Shown piece by piece: positions 16,751 to 25,993 of a DNA stretch of 54,638 bases. Position 1 is the stretch's first letter, and every line of letters begins with the position of its first letter. Origin of the DNA: an uncultured beta proteobacterium (GTDB lineage Bacteria > Pseudomonadota > Gammaproteobacteria > Burkholderiales > Burkholderiaceae_C); the NCBI GenBank assembly GCA_903873485.1, contig CAIQOO010000109.1, forward strand, positions 1 through 54,638, written 5' to 3'. The notes below the pieces were generated by a model that was given only the letters and a program-made list of their open reading frames with translations, ran no database searches and had not been told where the DNA came from. The position numbers and the translations under genes were made by a program.

Positions 16751-17554
16751 ATGGATGCCATCCGCACCATCACACAGCGCACCTTGCAGTTCCGGCCGCG
16801 CATTGCCGTGGTGCTCGGCTCGGGCTGGGGTGACCTGACCGGGTACCTCAGCGAGGCGGTACAAATTCCCTACGCCGAACTGGCGGGCTTTCCACAGCCC
16901 ACCGTGGCAGGCCACAGCGCCATGTTGTGGCTGGGCTACCTAGGCCGGCAGCCGGTCGCGGTGATGAGCGGGCGCCAGCATGGCTACGAGACTGGCGCCG
17001 TCGATGGCATGGCCGTGCCGCTGCAGGTGCTCCGGCAACTGGGCTGCCACACGCTGGTGCAAACCAATGCGGCGGGCAGCCTGCGGCGAACCATGCCGGC
17101 GCAAAGCCTGATGCTGATCAGCGACCACCTGAACCTGCCGCAGCGTTCGCCGCTGGTGGGCTTGACCGGCACCGAGCGCTTTGTCAACATGGTCGATGCC
17201 TACGACCCGGCGCTGCGCGAACATGCCCGGCAGGTGGCACGCAGCACCGGCGTGGCGCTGTTTGAAGGTGTCTATGCCTGGTTTCTGGGTCCGCAGTTTG
17301 AAACCCCTTGCGAGATCCGCATGGCGCAGTTGCTGGGTGCCGATGCCGTGGGCATGAGCACCGTGCCCGAAACCATTCTGGCGCGCCATCTCGGCTTGCG
17401 CGTGCTGGCGCTGTCGCTGATCACCAATCTGGGGGCCGGCATGTCGCAAGAGCAGCTAAGCCACGCCCATACCCTGGCGCAGGCCCGGATCGCCAGCCAA
17501 CGAGCCAGCAGCTTGCTGGCCAACATCATTGCCAATATTGACTCCCCACCATGA
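16751..17554 (+). CDS. punA: purine-nucleoside phosphorylase (PNP-I, PunA type)
   Basis: Phosphorolyses purine nucleosides to base and (deoxy)ribose 1-phosphate. It is the trimeric mammalian-like class, shown by VVLGSGWGDL (phosphate loop), AGHSAML, MSGRQHGYETG, QTNAAGSL, GPQFETPCEIRM and GMSTVPE. ATG 16751 gives 267 residues. A TTG at 16691 overlapping the end of cdd is an alternative with a GAGAG-like site. The stop overlaps the deoC ATG by four bases, so the two are translationally coupled. Confidence 0.92.
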   Translation: MDAIRTITQRTLQFRPRIAVVLGSGWGDLTGYLSEAVQIPYAELAGFPQPTVAGHSAMLWLGYLGRQPVAVMSGRQHGYETGAVDGMAVPLQVLRQLGCHTLVQTNAAGSLRRTMPAQSLMLISDHLNLPQRSPLVGLTGTERFVNMVDAYDPALREHARQVARSTGVALFEGVYAWFLGPQFETPCEIRMAQLLGADAVGMSTVPETILARHLGLRVLALSLITNLGAGMSQEQLSHAHTLAQARIASQRASSLLANIIANIDSPP

Positions 17555-18366
17555 ACACATCCAGCACCAACCCCAACGAGGCACCTCCCTGGCAGCATGA
17601 CCTGCTCAACGGCGCCCGCATCGCCCTGGCCTGCCTGGACCTCACCAGCCTGAACGATCACGACAGCGAGGCTGACATGGCCCGACTTTGCCAGCGTGCC
17701 CAAAGCCGGTTTGGCCCGGTGGCAGCGCTGTGTGTCTGGCCGCGCCTGGCGGCCTTTGCACGCGCCCAATTGCCAGCCCATATTGGCGTGGCCGCCGTGG
17801 CCAATTTTCCGCACGGCAGCAGCGACATGGAGCGCGCGGTTGGCGACACGCTGCAGATCGTGCAAGCCGGTGCGCAAGAAGTCGATTTGGTGCTGCCCTA
17901 CCGGGCGCTGCAAGCCGGTGACGAGGCGGCAGTCAGCGCCTTGTTAAGCGCCGTGCGGCAAGCCTGCCCGGGCCTGCTGCTCAAAGTCATCCTGGAAACC
18001 GGTGAGCTCAAAACGGCAGAGCTGATTGAGCGCGCCAGCCAGCTCGCCCTGGATGCGGGTGCCGATTTTCTGAAAACCAGCACCGGCAAAACCCCCGTCA
18101 GCGCCACCCCGCAAGCCGCCGAGACCATGCTGGTGGCCATTGCCGCAAGCCCAACGGCCAGAGATCATGTGGGTTTCAAGGCTTCAGGCGGCATCAGAAC
18201 TGCGCAGGATGCTATTGTTTACGAAGCATTGGTGGCGCATCATCTGGGCCATCAGGCACTCAACCCCCGGCGCTTTCGCATTGGCGCGAGCAGCATTTTG
18301 AGCGACATCGAGGCGGTACTGGGCGATGCAGGCCCACCCCAGCCCGCAGCAAGCACCAGTTATTGA
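17551..18366 (+). CDS. deoC: deoxyribose-phosphate aldolase
   Basis: Cleaves 2-deoxyribose 5-phosphate to acetaldehyde and glyceraldehyde 3-phosphate. It is the DeoC TIM-barrel family, 271 residues, similar to the E. coli-type longer class. The Schiff-base lysine is K175 in GADFLKTSTGK, and the second lysine lies in VGFKASGGIRT. VVILETGEL-like sequence (KVILETGELK) is at about 145-154. It follows punA with a 4-base overlap and precedes deoA by 55 bases, fitting deoxynucleoside breakdown. No phosphopentomutase gene (deoB) is in the window; a sugar mutase from elsewhere would be needed to link punA and deoA to it. Confidence 0.95.
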   Translation: MNTSSTNPNEAPPWQHDLLNGARIALACLDLTSLNDHDSEADMARLCQRAQSRFGPVAALCVWPRLAAFARAQLPAHIGVAAVANFPHGSSDMERAVGDTLQIVQAGAQEVDLVLPYRALQAGDEAAVSALLSAVRQACPGLLLKVILETGELKTAELIERASQLALDAGADFLKTSTGKTPVSATPQAAETMLVAIAASPTARDHVGFKASGGIRTAQDAIVYEALVAHHLGHQALNPRRFRIGASSILSDIEAVLGDAGPPQPAASTSY

Positions 18367-18421
18367 CCCAGAACACCGATCCATCCACCCGCCTTTTTTT
18401 TCCCCCTCACAGTTTCACACC

Positions 18422-19741
18422 ATGCTTGCGCAAGAAATCATCCGCATCAAACGCGACGGCCACACGCTGGAACGTGGCCAGATTGACCATTTTGTGCGCG
18501 GTCTGGTCGATGGCTCGTGGAGTGAAGGCCAGGCTGCTGCGCTGGCCATGGCGATGTTTCTCAAAGGCATGAGCCGTGATGAAACCGTCAACCTGACGCA
18601 GGCCATGACGTATTCCGGCTTGGTGATGGACTGGTCAACAGCCAACTTGAACGGCCCGATTCTGGACAAGCACTCGACTGGCGGGGTCGGTGACAAGATC
18701 AGCCTGATGCTGGCACCCATCGTGGCGGCGTGCGGCGGCGTGGTGCCGATGATCTCGGGCCGCGGGCTGGGCCACACTGGCGGCACGCTCGACAAGCTCG
18801 GCTGCATTCCCGGCTACCAGACCACGCCAGACCTGGCCATGCTGCACCAGGCGTTAAAGACGGCCGGCTGCGCCATCATTGGCCAAACCGCCGAACTGGC
18901 CCCGGCCGACCGCCGGCTCTACGCGATTCGCGATGTGACGGCCACGGTCGAGTCGGTGCCCTTGATCACCGCCAGCATCCTGTCCAAGAAACTCGCCGCT
19001 GGCCTGCACGGGCTGGTGATGGATGTGAAAGTCGGCAACGGTGCCTTTGCCGATTCGCCGGAGATGGCCAGCACGCTGGCCGAGTCGCTGGTGCGCGTGG
19101 CCAGCGGTGCCGGCTTGCCCACCCGCGCCTGGCTGACCGACATGAACCAGGTGCTGGGCCAGACCTGCGGCAATGCGTTGGAGGTGCAGGAAGCCATCGC
19201 GTTTTTGCAGGGCCAGGCACAAGAGCCGCGCCAGTTGCTGCTGACCCGCACCCTGAGCGCCGAACTGCTGCTGATGGGCGGGCTGGCCACCGATGAGTCC
19301 GATGCGCTACAAAAAGTAGATCATGCTTTGCAGAGTGGACGGGCGCTGGAGCAGTTTTCTCGCATGGTGTCAGCATTGGGTGGCCCAGTTGATCTGGTTG
19401 CTCGACCCGGCCACTACCTGCCCATGGCACCGGCGCAATTGACCGTGCTGGCACCTTGCGATGGCTGGATCACCGGCATGGCGACCCGCGCTATCGGTCT
19501 GCTGATCGTAGCGCTAGGCGGTGGCCGCCGGCAGGCCAGCGACCGCATTGATGCGCGGGTCGGCTTTGCCCGGTTTGCCCAAATTGGCCAGCAGGTTCAG
19601 GCCGGCGAACCACTGGCCGTGGTGCATGCCGCCGACGAGAGCGCCGCAGCATGGGCCGCGCAGGCGTTGCTGCCACTGATTCAACTGGGTGACCAGCCAC
19701 CCCGGCTGGCCCCGGTGCTGGTGAAACGGATGACGGCTTGA
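18422..19741 (+). CDS. deoA: thymidine phosphorylase
   Basis: Phosphorolyses thymidine and deoxyuridine to base and deoxyribose 1-phosphate. At 439 residues it is full length for DeoA. The family signature is intact: LDKHSTGGVGDKISLMLAPI, ISGRGLGHTGGTLDKL and MDVKVGNGAFA. The start is ATG 18422, where the conserved N terminus begins; the frame extends upstream over the deoC end without homology. One internal stretch (19306-19361) has unusually AT-rich codons and a weak resemblance to the dispersed repeat, but the encoded protein is family-typical. It is the last gene of the salvage run. Confidence 0.96.
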   Translation: MLAQEIIRIKRDGHTLERGQIDHFVRGLVDGSWSEGQAAALAMAMFLKGMSRDETVNLTQAMTYSGLVMDWSTANLNGPILDKHSTGGVGDKISLMLAPIVAACGGVVPMISGRGLGHTGGTLDKLGCIPGYQTTPDLAMLHQALKTAGCAIIGQTAELAPADRRLYAIRDVTATVESVPLITASILSKKLAAGLHGLVMDVKVGNGAFADSPEMASTLAESLVRVASGAGLPTRAWLTDMNQVLGQTCGNALEVQEAIAFLQGQAQEPRQLLLTRTLSAELLLMGGLATDESDALQKVDHALQSGRALEQFSRMVSALGGPVDLVARPGHYLPMAPAQLTVLAPCDGWITGMATRAIGLLIVALGGGRRQASDRIDARVGFARFAQIGQQVQAGEPLAVVHAADESAAAWAAQALLPLIQLGDQPPRLAPVLVKRMTA

Positions 19742-19807
19742 TGGTACCGATGCCATCTTGCAGCGTGCGCCAATGGTGTGGCCTGTCGGGTACACCGAAT
19801 GATGAAA

Positions 19808-19884
19808 CCGTTCGCCCTGAGCTTGCCGAAGGGTTGAAGGGCTTTTCTATCAAGACTGTGGTTCGACAAGCTCACCACGAACGG
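19808..19884. repeat. palindromic intergenic repeat
   Basis: A 25-base arm beginning CCGTTCGCCCTGAGCTTG (19808-) is answered by an inverted arm ending GCTCACCACGAACGG (-19884), with about 27 bases between. The arms match imperfectly but extensively. The motif GAGCTTG(T/C)CGAA is, as I recall, a very widespread intergenic palindrome in proteobacterial genomes. It lies in the gap between the convergent ends of deoA and the exported protein gene and may act as a transcript end structure. Confidence 0.7.
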
Positions 19885-19932
19885 CGGTGTTTCAGGTTAA
19901 CCAGATCAGAAAGTCTGAATTTCAGTGAGAAA

Positions 19933-20436
19933 TCAGCGAAACGGCAGATTGAGCTGAAACATCAGGCCGGCGGTGCCGAGCATGTCCACTTGCGCCGACC
20001 AGCCGGGTTTGAATTCATACGCCAATGCAATGATGGCGCCGGGCGAAAAACCCTTGTGGTTCAGCGGCACCTTGTTTTCATAGGGGTCCACATAGCCGTA
20101 AAGCAAACCCGCCGTCCACTTGAACGACAGCGGCTCGATGCCCCAGATACCGTGGTAAATCTTGCCCCACGGGTAGATGAACACACTGGGCTGACCAAAT
20201 GAATTGGTGAACACGGTGAAGCCATCGAGCTTGCCGCTGGCATGCATACGCTCGACGCCGATCATGTAAACATTGCGATGCTCTTCGCTGGGCGAAAAAT
20301 GCAGGGTGTAGGGGCTTAATTGCCAATACAGCTTGCTGTCATCGGTGCTGGCGGCACTGCTGTCTTGCTGGGCCATGGCAGCACCGGCGAGGTGAGCCAC
20401 AATCAGGCCGGTGGCGATACGGATCAATTTTTTCAT
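19933..20436 (-). CDS. exported, probably beta-rich envelope protein
   Basis: 167 residues with a signal peptide (KKLIRIATGLIVAHLAGAAMA, cleavage before QQDSS). The mature part is rich in aromatic residues, with alternating patterns that suggest a small beta-barrel or beta-sandwich (YTLHF, NVYMIGVERM, GQPSVFIYPWG, FKWTAGLLYGY, LGTAGLMFQLNLPF). It loosely recalls small outer-membrane lipid enzymes such as PagP, but no catalytic residues can be matched, so no function is claimed. ATG 20436 gives the signal peptide; the longer upstream frame is a shadow of the divergent hydrolase gene. Confidence 0.72.
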   Translation of the reverse strand: MKKLIRIATGLIVAHLAGAAMAQQDSSAASTDDSKLYWQLSPYTLHFSPSEEHRNVYMIGVERMHASGKLDGFTVFTNSFGQPSVFIYPWGKIYHGIWGIEPLSFKWTAGLLYGYVDPYENKVPLNHKGFSPGAIIALAYEFKPGWSAQVDMLGTAGLMFQLNLPFR

Positions 20437-20451
20437 GGGCCATTGCCTGGA

Positions 20452-21336
20452 ATGTTTGACATGTGCGGGATGCGCAGTGTAACGGCTGTCTTTTTCAGGA
20501 TGTTGCTGCTTTGGGGCCTGCTTGCCGTCAGCGGCTGCGCCGGGCTCGACCAGCGCCAGCGCCAGATCATCTACCGTCCGACCGCGTCGGTCGCCGGCAC
20601 CGTGGCGGGTTTGCGCGCTGGTGATGAACGCTTTTTTGTCGATCTGCCCCAAGCCGGCGCCACCGAGCGGGTGGCACTTTGGTGGCTGCCGCACCCAGAC
20701 CAGAATGCCCCCACTTTGCTGTACCTGCATGGCACTTTTCGCAATCTGGAGCAAAACCTGCCCAAGATCGATGCGCTGCGCGATGCCGGTTTTGCCGTGC
20801 TGGCGGTCGATTACCGGGGCTGGGGTCAAAGCAGCGTCATCATCCCTTCCGAGCAAAGCATTGTGCAAGACGCGCGCCTGGCCTGGGCCGAGCTGACGCG
20901 GCGTGAACCGCGTGCCGGGCAGCGCGTGATTTACGGCCATTCCATGGGCAGCGGCGTGGCAGTTGAGCTGGCCAGCCGGTTGTCGGCACCGGCAGATTAC
21001 GGCGGCCTGATTCTGGAGTCGGCTTTCACCAGCTTTGCCGATGTGGCGCATGCGGCGGGCTTCTGGGCCGGCCTGCTGTCTTGGTTCAATGGCGAACGCT
21101 TTGCCTCGATCGACAAAATAGCCAGGGTGCAGGCACCGCTGCTGATGATGCATGGCGCGCAAGACAGCACCATCCCGATGCGGCTTGGGCAGCGCCTGTT
21201 TGCCGCCGCCAATCCACCCAAACAGTGGCTGAGCATTGAAGGCGGCCAGCACAGTGACCTCAATCTGGTAGCCCGGGATCAGTACCAGGCAGCGCTGGCC
21301 GATTTCAAGGCGCGTTACCTGTCACAACAGCCCTGA
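20452..21336 (+). CDS. alpha/beta hydrolase, predicted lipoprotein
   Basis: Serine hydrolase of the alpha/beta fold (BEM46/YfhR-like). The nucleophile elbow is GHSMGSG, the acid is in HGAQDSTIP and the histidine in GGQHSDL. The oxyanion region is LYLHGTFRN. The N terminus has a hydrophobic stretch ending in the lipobox VSGC, so it is probably a membrane-anchored lipoprotein. The substrate is unknown. Three in-frame ATGs (20452, 20461, 20470) are possible; all give a signal peptide and none has a strong ribosome binding site. It diverges from the exported protein gene by 15 bases, and its end overlaps the converging HAD gene by 15 bases. Confidence 0.85.
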   Translation: MFDMCGMRSVTAVFFRMLLLWGLLAVSGCAGLDQRQRQIIYRPTASVAGTVAGLRAGDERFFVDLPQAGATERVALWWLPHPDQNAPTLLYLHGTFRNLEQNLPKIDALRDAGFAVLAVDYRGWGQSSVIIPSEQSIVQDARLAWAELTRREPRAGQRVIYGHSMGSGVAVELASRLSAPADYGGLILESAFTSFADVAHAAGFWAGLLSWFNGERFASIDKIARVQAPLLMMHGAQDSTIPMRLGQRLFAAANPPKQWLSIEGGQHSDLNLVARDQYQAALADFKARYLSQQP

Positions 21337-21948
21337 CAAAGCCAGTTCGGTTTGCAGTTGCCGTGGCGACTCAAAGTGAATGCCTTGCCAGCCCAGCAAC
21401 CGGGCCTGCTGCACGTTGCCCTTGAGGTCATCGACAAACAGGGTGCTAGCCGGCTCCAGCGCATAACGGCTTTGCAGCAACCGGTAAATCGCCGGGTCGG
21501 GCTTGATGAGCTTGACATCCCCCGAAAAAATGCCGCCGTCAAACCACTGCAAAAAATCGTGCCCGGCCTCCAGCGCGCGAGCATATAGCACCGGCATGTT
21601 CGACAGGTAATACAGACCAGTCACGCCCTGGCCGGCAAGGCGGCGCACCCGCAGTTGCTGCAACAGCGCCAGCGTGTCTGGCATCGGCACCAGTCGCACG
21701 CCAATGCCGTGCACCAACTGCCGCACCGAGGCCAGCGGCAAATCCAGCCGCTCGGCGATCCGTTCGATGACCATGTCTGGTTCGAGCAGGCCACAGTCAA
21801 AAGCGTGCCAGTCCGGATGGCCAAACACCTGATGCGCCAACTGCCGGGCCGCCTCGGGGCTGGCCACCTGCCGGGGAAAAGTCTGCAACAACAATTGCGC
21901 CGGCTGCCAGGTGAACAACACTGCGCCAAAATCAAACACCAGATTCAT
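21322..21948 (-). CDS. HAD-superfamily hydrolase (YihX-like)
   Basis: Subfamily IA HAD phosphatase of 208 residues. Motif I is FDFGAVLF (nucleophile Asp, with glycine at the usual DxGxVL position), motif II is the YYLSNMP serine/asparagine, motif III is the lysine in KLIKPDPAIYRLL, and motif IV is LFVDDLKGNV. This pattern is that of YihX-type sugar-phosphate phosphatases, for example acting on alpha-glucose 1-phosphate. That would fit the neighbouring hexose phosphate genes, but the substrate is inferred only. The start is ATG 21948 at the conserved core. Confidence 0.85.
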   Translation of the reverse strand: MNLVFDFGAVLFTWQPAQLLLQTFPRQVASPEAARQLAHQVFGHPDWHAFDCGLLEPDMVIERIAERLDLPLASVRQLVHGIGVRLVPMPDTLALLQQLRVRRLAGQGVTGLYYLSNMPVLYARALEAGHDFLQWFDGGIFSGDVKLIKPDPAIYRLLQSRYALEPASTLFVDDLKGNVQQARLLGWQGIHFESPRQLQTELALSGLL

Positions 21949-22045
21949 GCGTGCAACTTTTCGTGTTTGATGGCCAGGAGGGCGCAAAAATGGTCAAGCA
22001 CAAGCCTCAACCAGCGGGCGCTGCCTGCTGTGGGCCGGCGCGCAA

Positions 22046-23614
22046 TCAGCCGCGCAGTTTGGCCAGCAAGCCGGCCGTCGAGCCGTCGAGTCCGCTGGTA
22101 TCGCCATTGCCAAGGCGGGCTTCCACCTCTTTGGCCAGCACCTTGCCGAGTTCCACGCCCCACTGGTCAAAGCAGTTGATGCCCCACAGCGAGCCGCTGA
22201 CAAACACCCGGTGCTCCTGCAAGGCAATCAGCGCGCCCAGGCTCGCCGGGGTCAGTTCATCGAGTAGCAAAAAGCTGCTCGGGCGGTTGCCGGGGAAGTT
22301 TTTGTGACCACCGGCATCCATCTTGCCCTGCATCAGCGCCTGCGCCTGTGCCAGCACATTGGCCAGCAGCAGCGTGTGGTGACCGGGCAGGCTGGCCCTG
22401 GGCTTTTTGACGGCGACAAACTCGACCGGCACCACGTCGGTGCCCTGGTGCAGCATCTGGTAATAGGCGTGCTGGCCGTTGGTGCCCGGCTCGCCCCACA
22501 ACACCGGCGAGGTGCCAAACGGCAGTGCTGCGCCGCTGGCATCGACTTGCTTGCCGTTGCTTTCCATCTCAAGCTGCTGCAGATAGGCCGGATAACGCTT
22601 GAGCGCGCAGTGGTAGGGTGCCACGCTGCGGCTGGTGAATCCGTGGAAATTGCGGTACCAGACATCGAGCAGGCCCAGCCGCACCGGCAGGTTATGCGCC
22701 AGCGGGGCAACCCGGAAGTGTTCGTCCATGGCGTGCGCGCCGGCCAGAAACTGCCGGAAACCGTCGGCGCCAATGGCAATCGCCAGCGGCAGGCCAATCG
22801 CCGACCAGACCGAATAACGGCCACCAACCCAGTCCCAGAAGCCAAAGGTGGTGCTGATGCCAAAGGCGTTGGCGGCTGCCACATTGGTGCTGAGTGCGGC
22901 AAAATGCCTTGCCACATCGGTGCCGCCGCTGGCCTCGAACCAGGCCTTGGCGGAGCGCGCATTGGTCATGGTCTCGATGGTGGTAAAGGTCTTGCTGGCA
23001 ATCAGGAACAAGGTGCTCTCGGGCTTGATTTTCTTCAGCACGGCAGCGAGTTCATGGCCGTCGACATTCGAGACAAAGTGAAAGCGTTTGCCCGGCAGGA
23101 CAAATTCGTCGAGTGCTACTACCGCCATTTGCGGCCCCAGATCCGAGCCGCCAATGCCGATGTTGACCACATCGGTGATGCTGTCATCGGCGCGCACGGC
23201 GGTCGCGTAAGCCAGCATGGCATCCAGCGTGGCGTGCACATCCTGCAACTCGGTTGCTAGATTTTTAATAGCTGGTCGCGCTTGATCGGTAAGGGCTACA
23301 GCCGGATTTCTCAATAACCAGTGCATCACCGCACGCTGCTCGGTGTTGTTGATTCTTTCGCCGGCAAACATGGCATCGCGGTGCTGCTCCAGGCCGCTTT
23401 GGCGGGCCAGCTCCAGCAAGGTGGCCTGGGTAGCGGCATCGATCAGGTTTTTCGACAGATCGGCAAACACGTGCGGCGCCGACAGGCTAAAGGCCTCAAA
23501 GCGCTGCGGGTCGGCGGCAAAGGCGGTGCGCAAATCGAACGGGCGACCGGTCTGGTCAAATTGTTGTTGCAAGACGCTCCAGGCGGGGGTGCGGTCACAG
23601 CGGGTGGTTTTCAT
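22046..23614 (-). CDS. pgi: glucose-6-phosphate isomerase
   Basis: Interconverts glucose 6-phosphate and fructose 6-phosphate. 522 residues, with family motifs [47 protein letters not shown] and the C-terminal [15 protein letters not shown]. The ATG at 23614 overlaps the tal stop by four bases, so tal and pgi are coupled. Residues 104-116, between [10 protein letters not shown] and [12 protein letters not shown], are encoded by an antisense copy of the dispersed repeat (23268-23303). This segment varies among Pgi proteins, so it probably lies in a tolerant loop. Confidence 0.96.
   Translation of the reverse strand: MKTTRCDRTPAWSVLQQQFDQTGRPFDLRTAFAADPQRFEAFSLSAPHVFADLSKNLIDAATQATLLELARQSGLEQHRDAMFAGERINNTEQRAVMHWLLRNPAVALTDQARPAIKNLATELQDVHATLDAMLAYATAVRADDSITDVVNIGIGGSDLGPQMAVVALDEFVLPGKRFHFVSNVDGHELAAVLKKIKPESTLFLIASKTFTTIETMTNARSAKAWFEASGGTDVARHFAALSTNVAAANAFGISTTFGFWDWVGGRYSVWSAIGLPLAIAIGADGFRQFLAGAHAMDEHFRVAPLAHNLPVRLGLLDVWYRNFHGFTSRSVAPYHCALKRYPAYLQQLEMESNGKQVDASGAALPFGTSPVLWGEPGTNGQHAYYQMLHQGTDVVPVEFVAVKKPRASLPGHHTLLLANVLAQAQALMQGKMDAGGHKNFPGNRPSSFLLLDELTPASLGALIALQEHRVFVSGSLWGINCFDQWGVELGKVLAKEVEARLGNGDTSGLDGSTAGLLAKLRG
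23268..23303 (+). repeat. dispersed repeat copy 4, antisense inside pgi
   Basis: ATAGCT at 23268-23273, 17 bases including GCGC, AAGGGCT at 23291-23297, then ACAGCC. It is an exact match to both core blocks. The lead-in GCTAGATTTTTAATAGC is again palindromic at its ends. pgi is on the minus strand, so the copy is antisense to it and is read in the frame that turns AGCTAT into x-GCT-AT. Confidence 0.85.
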
Positions 23615-24564
23615 GGGTGGTTTCCTGACAAGAGTTGATCGAGTTTGACGGCATCTGCGCAAAACACGCGGATGCCTTCGGCTAATTTTTCGCACGCCAT
23701 GGCATCTTCGTTGAGCGCCAGGCGAAATCCGGCCTCATCGAAACTGACATGGGCGATGTCCAGCGTTTGCGCCGCCTGGGCATCCAGTGCGCATCTTAAT
23801 GGCGCGCTGCTTTGTGCCAGCGCTGCCAGCAGATCCGGGCTGATGGTCAGCAAGTCGCAGCCCGCCAGGGCCGTGATCTGGCCGATGTTGCGAAAGCTGG
23901 CCCCCATGATCTCGGTGGCAATGCCGAATTTTTTGTAGTAATTGAAAATCTGCAGCACCGACCTGACACCGGGGTCATTGGCTCCGGCATGGTCGGCCTC
24001 TATCCAGGCAGCGCCGGCAGATTTTTTGTGCCAGTCGTAAATCCGGCCAACAAAGGGCGAGATCAGTTGCACCCTGGCCTGGGCACAGGCCACTGCCTGG
24101 CACAGCGAGAACAGCAAGGTCAGATTGGTGTGAATGCCGCGGCGCTCCAGCCGGGCCGCCGCCGCAATGCCCTCCCAGGTGGCCGCCACCTTGATCAGCA
24201 CCCTGTCGATGTGCACGCCCTGCGCCTGGTACAGCTCAATGATGCGCTCGGCCCGGGTGAAGGTGGCGCTGGCGTCAAAACTCAATCGGGCATCGACTTC
24301 GGTCGAAACCCGGCCCGGGATGATGGCGAGAATTTCACAGCCAAAACGCACCAGCAGCCGATCCATCAGTTCATCGGGCGCGCGGCCCTGGTACTGCGCC
24401 AGCGTGTCCGTCAGCAAATGCCGGCAGGCCGGCTGCTGCACCGCCTTGAGAATCAGCGACGGGTTGGTGGTGGCATCCTGCGGCCGAAAAGCCGCCATCT
24501 GCCGAAAGTCGCCAGTGTCGGCGACCACCGTGGTGAATTGTTTCAGGGCATCAAGCTGGTTCAT
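23611..24564 (-). CDS. tal: transaldolase
   Basis: Non-oxidative pentose phosphate pathway enzyme transferring a dihydroxyacetone unit. 317 residues, TalB class. The N-terminal motif [12 protein letters not shown] is present, the Schiff-base lysine is K125 in [14 protein letters not shown], and NLTLLFS and [10 protein letters not shown] follow. The start ATG 24564 ([11 protein letters not shown]) is the conserved N terminus. It is translationally coupled to pgi. Together they route hexose and pentose phosphates, matching the glycogen and nucleotide-sugar genes nearby. Confidence 0.96.
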   Translation of the reverse strand: MNQLDALKQFTTVVADTGDFRQMAAFRPQDATTNPSLILKAVQQPACRHLLTDTLAQYQGRAPDELMDRLLVRFGCEILAIIPGRVSTEVDARLSFDASATFTRAERIIELYQAQGVHIDRVLIKVAATWEGIAAAARLERRGIHTNLTLLFSLCQAVACAQARVQLISPFVGRIYDWHKKSAGAAWIEADHAGANDPGVRSVLQIFNYYKKFGIATEIMGASFRNIGQITALAGCDLLTISPDLLAALAQSSAPLRCALDAQAAQTLDIAHVSFDEAGFRLALNEDAMACEKLAEGIRVFCADAVKLDQLLSGNHP

Positions 24565-24928
24565 GCCGTCATTATCCGACAGCAATTAACGGCCCCGGCG
24601 GCCCCCGGCGGCCCCAGCCCGGCGGCATCGGCAAGCGCGTGCGGCTGGCCAGAAGCGACCGATCCATGCCGCGTCCGATATCTCGGCCGGGCCGCCAGGA
24701 TAATCCCTGAATTTCAAGTGTTTTATGCCTCCAGACCTTATGCAGTAAGCGCTGATAGCTATTGAATACAGAGCGAAATAACAATCTGCAAAAATCCCCA
24801 GGCAGGTTGGCTCCGGGTTATCGCGCAGCAAAGCGCCCCGGCTGCGGGCGGGGCAGGGCATGCCGGGTTTGGCCATGCCCGGTTCGGTCTAAACTCAAGC
24901 GCATTGCTCACACTTGGGTTATACCAGC
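24565..24928. other. 364-base intergenic region between tal and galE
   Basis: No gene is supported here. The region holds dispersed repeat copy 5 (24727-24762), a very GC-rich start (24590-24640), and a hairpin with arms GGGCATG-CC (24856-24864) and GG-CCATGCCC (24871-24880) lacking a T tract. Promoters for the divergent tal and galE must lie here. No convincing -35/-10 pair was found. Confidence 0.5.
24727..24762 (-). repeat. dispersed repeat copy 5, intergenic before galE
   Basis: On the minus strand, ATAGCT (24762-24757), 17 bases including GCGC, AAGGTCT (one mismatch, 24739-24733), then GGAGGC. The flanking ATAAAACACTTGAAATTC resembles the flank of copy 8 in tlyA. Sequence around it is non-coding. 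Confidence 0.75.
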
Positions 24929-25972
24929 ATGATTTTCATCACAGGCGGCGCCGGCTTTATTGGCTCTCATACATGTGTCGAGTTGCTCAGCGCCGGGCAG
25001 CAGATCACGGTTTTTGACAATTTTTGCAACAGCCAGCCCGAAGCGCTCAAGCGGGTTGAGCGCATCACCGGCAAAAAACTGCATCTGATTGAGGGCGATA
25101 TCCGTGACCCGGCCGCCTTGCAAGCCGCATTGAGCGCCAGCCAGGCGCAGGCGGTGATCCATTTTGCCGGGCTGAAGGCGGTCGGCGAGTCGGTGGCCGA
25201 GCCGCTGCGCTATTACGACAACAACCTGGCAGGCACCCTCACGCTGCTGCAGGCGATGGCGCAAGTTGGCATCAAAACACTGGTATTCAGTTCATCGGCC
25301 ACAGTCTATGGCGACCCGCAGCGCCTGCCGCTGACCGAAGACCATCCGTTGTCGGCCACCAACCCCTATGGCCAGACCAAGTTGGCGATCGAGAACATGC
25401 TGCGCGACCTGGCCGCCAGCGATCCATCCTGGCGCATCGGCATCCTGCGCTATTTCAACCCGGTCGGTGCCCACGCCAGCGGCCTGATCGGTGAAGACCC
25501 GCAAGGCACGCCCAACAATCTGCTGCCGTTTGTGGCGCAGGTGGCGATTGGCCGGCGCGCGTTTTTGAATGTCTGGGGCAATGACTACGCCACCCCTGAC
25601 GGCACCGGCGTGCGCGACTACATCCATGTGGTCGATCTGGCGCTGGGCCATCTGGCCGCGCTGAAAAAATTGCAGGCCAGCCCGCAGTGCTTTGCCGTCA
25701 ATCTGGGAACCGGCGTGGGTTACAGCGTGCTCGACATGGTGCGAGCCTTTGAGCAGGCCAGCGGCCAGCCGGTGGCTTACAAGATATCGCCCCGGCGCGC
25801 CGGCGATGTGGCGGCCTGCTATGCCGACCCGGCCTATGCCCGCGAACTGCTGGGCTGGCAGGCACAGCGCGATCTGGCCAGCATGTGTGATGATGCCTGG
25901 CGCTGGCAAAGCGGCAATCCGAACGGCTATAGTCTGGTTAGTTCATTCAATGCAGCGGGAATTAAGACATGA
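24929..25972 (+). CDS. galE: UDP-glucose 4-epimerase
   Basis: Interconverts UDP-glucose and UDP-galactose for polysaccharide and lipopolysaccharide synthesis. It is an extended short-chain dehydrogenase fold of 347 residues. The NAD motif GGAGFIGSH is at 6-14. The catalytic serines are in [10 protein letters not shown] (about 120-129), and Y147 and K151 in NPYGQTK form the YxxxK pair. [18 protein letters not shown] is typical of GalE. The start is ATG 24929; a TTG 15 bases upstream is less likely. It is 21 bases ahead of the nucleotidyltransferase gene, probably in one transcript. Confidence 0.95.
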   Translation: MIFITGGAGFIGSHTCVELLSAGQQITVFDNFCNSQPEALKRVERITGKKLHLIEGDIRDPAALQAALSASQAQAVIHFAGLKAVGESVAEPLRYYDNNLAGTLTLLQAMAQVGIKTLVFSSSATVYGDPQRLPLTEDHPLSATNPYGQTKLAIENMLRDLAASDPSWRIGILRYFNPVGAHASGLIGEDPQGTPNNLLPFVAQVAIGRRAFLNVWGNDYATPDGTGVRDYIHVVDLALGHLAALKKLQASPQCFAVNLGTGVGYSVLDMVRAFEQASGQPVAYKISPRRAGDVAACYADPAYARELLGWQAQRDLASMCDDAWRWQSGNPNGYSLVSSFNAAGIKT

Positions 25973-25993
25973 CAACGCAACAAGGGAGCCAGC

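Noticed and set aside
18205..18230. AT-rich stretch in deoC resembling the repeat lead-in
   Set aside because: Only a short GCTATTGTTTACGAAGC similarity with no core blocks; too weak to call.
19306..19361. Possible tenth copy of the dispersed repeat inside deoA
   Set aside because: AT-rich codons and GCAGAGTGGAC...GCTGGAG resemble copy 3, but ATAGCT and AAGGGCT are not preserved at the 17-base spacing, and the protein there is family-typical.
19933..20436. PagP-type palmitoyltransferase identity for the exported protein
   Set aside because: The overall aromatic beta-rich character is suggestive, but the PagP catalytic residues cannot be placed.
20437..21252. Upstream extension of the exported protein frame (to 439 codons)
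   Set aside because: The extension is antisense to the alpha/beta hydrolase. The signal peptide at 20436 marks the true start.
21955..22045. Gap between the HAD gene and pgi with AAAAATGGTC...GCCTCAACC similarity to repeat flanks
   Set aside because: Neither core block is present, so the likeness is probably chance.
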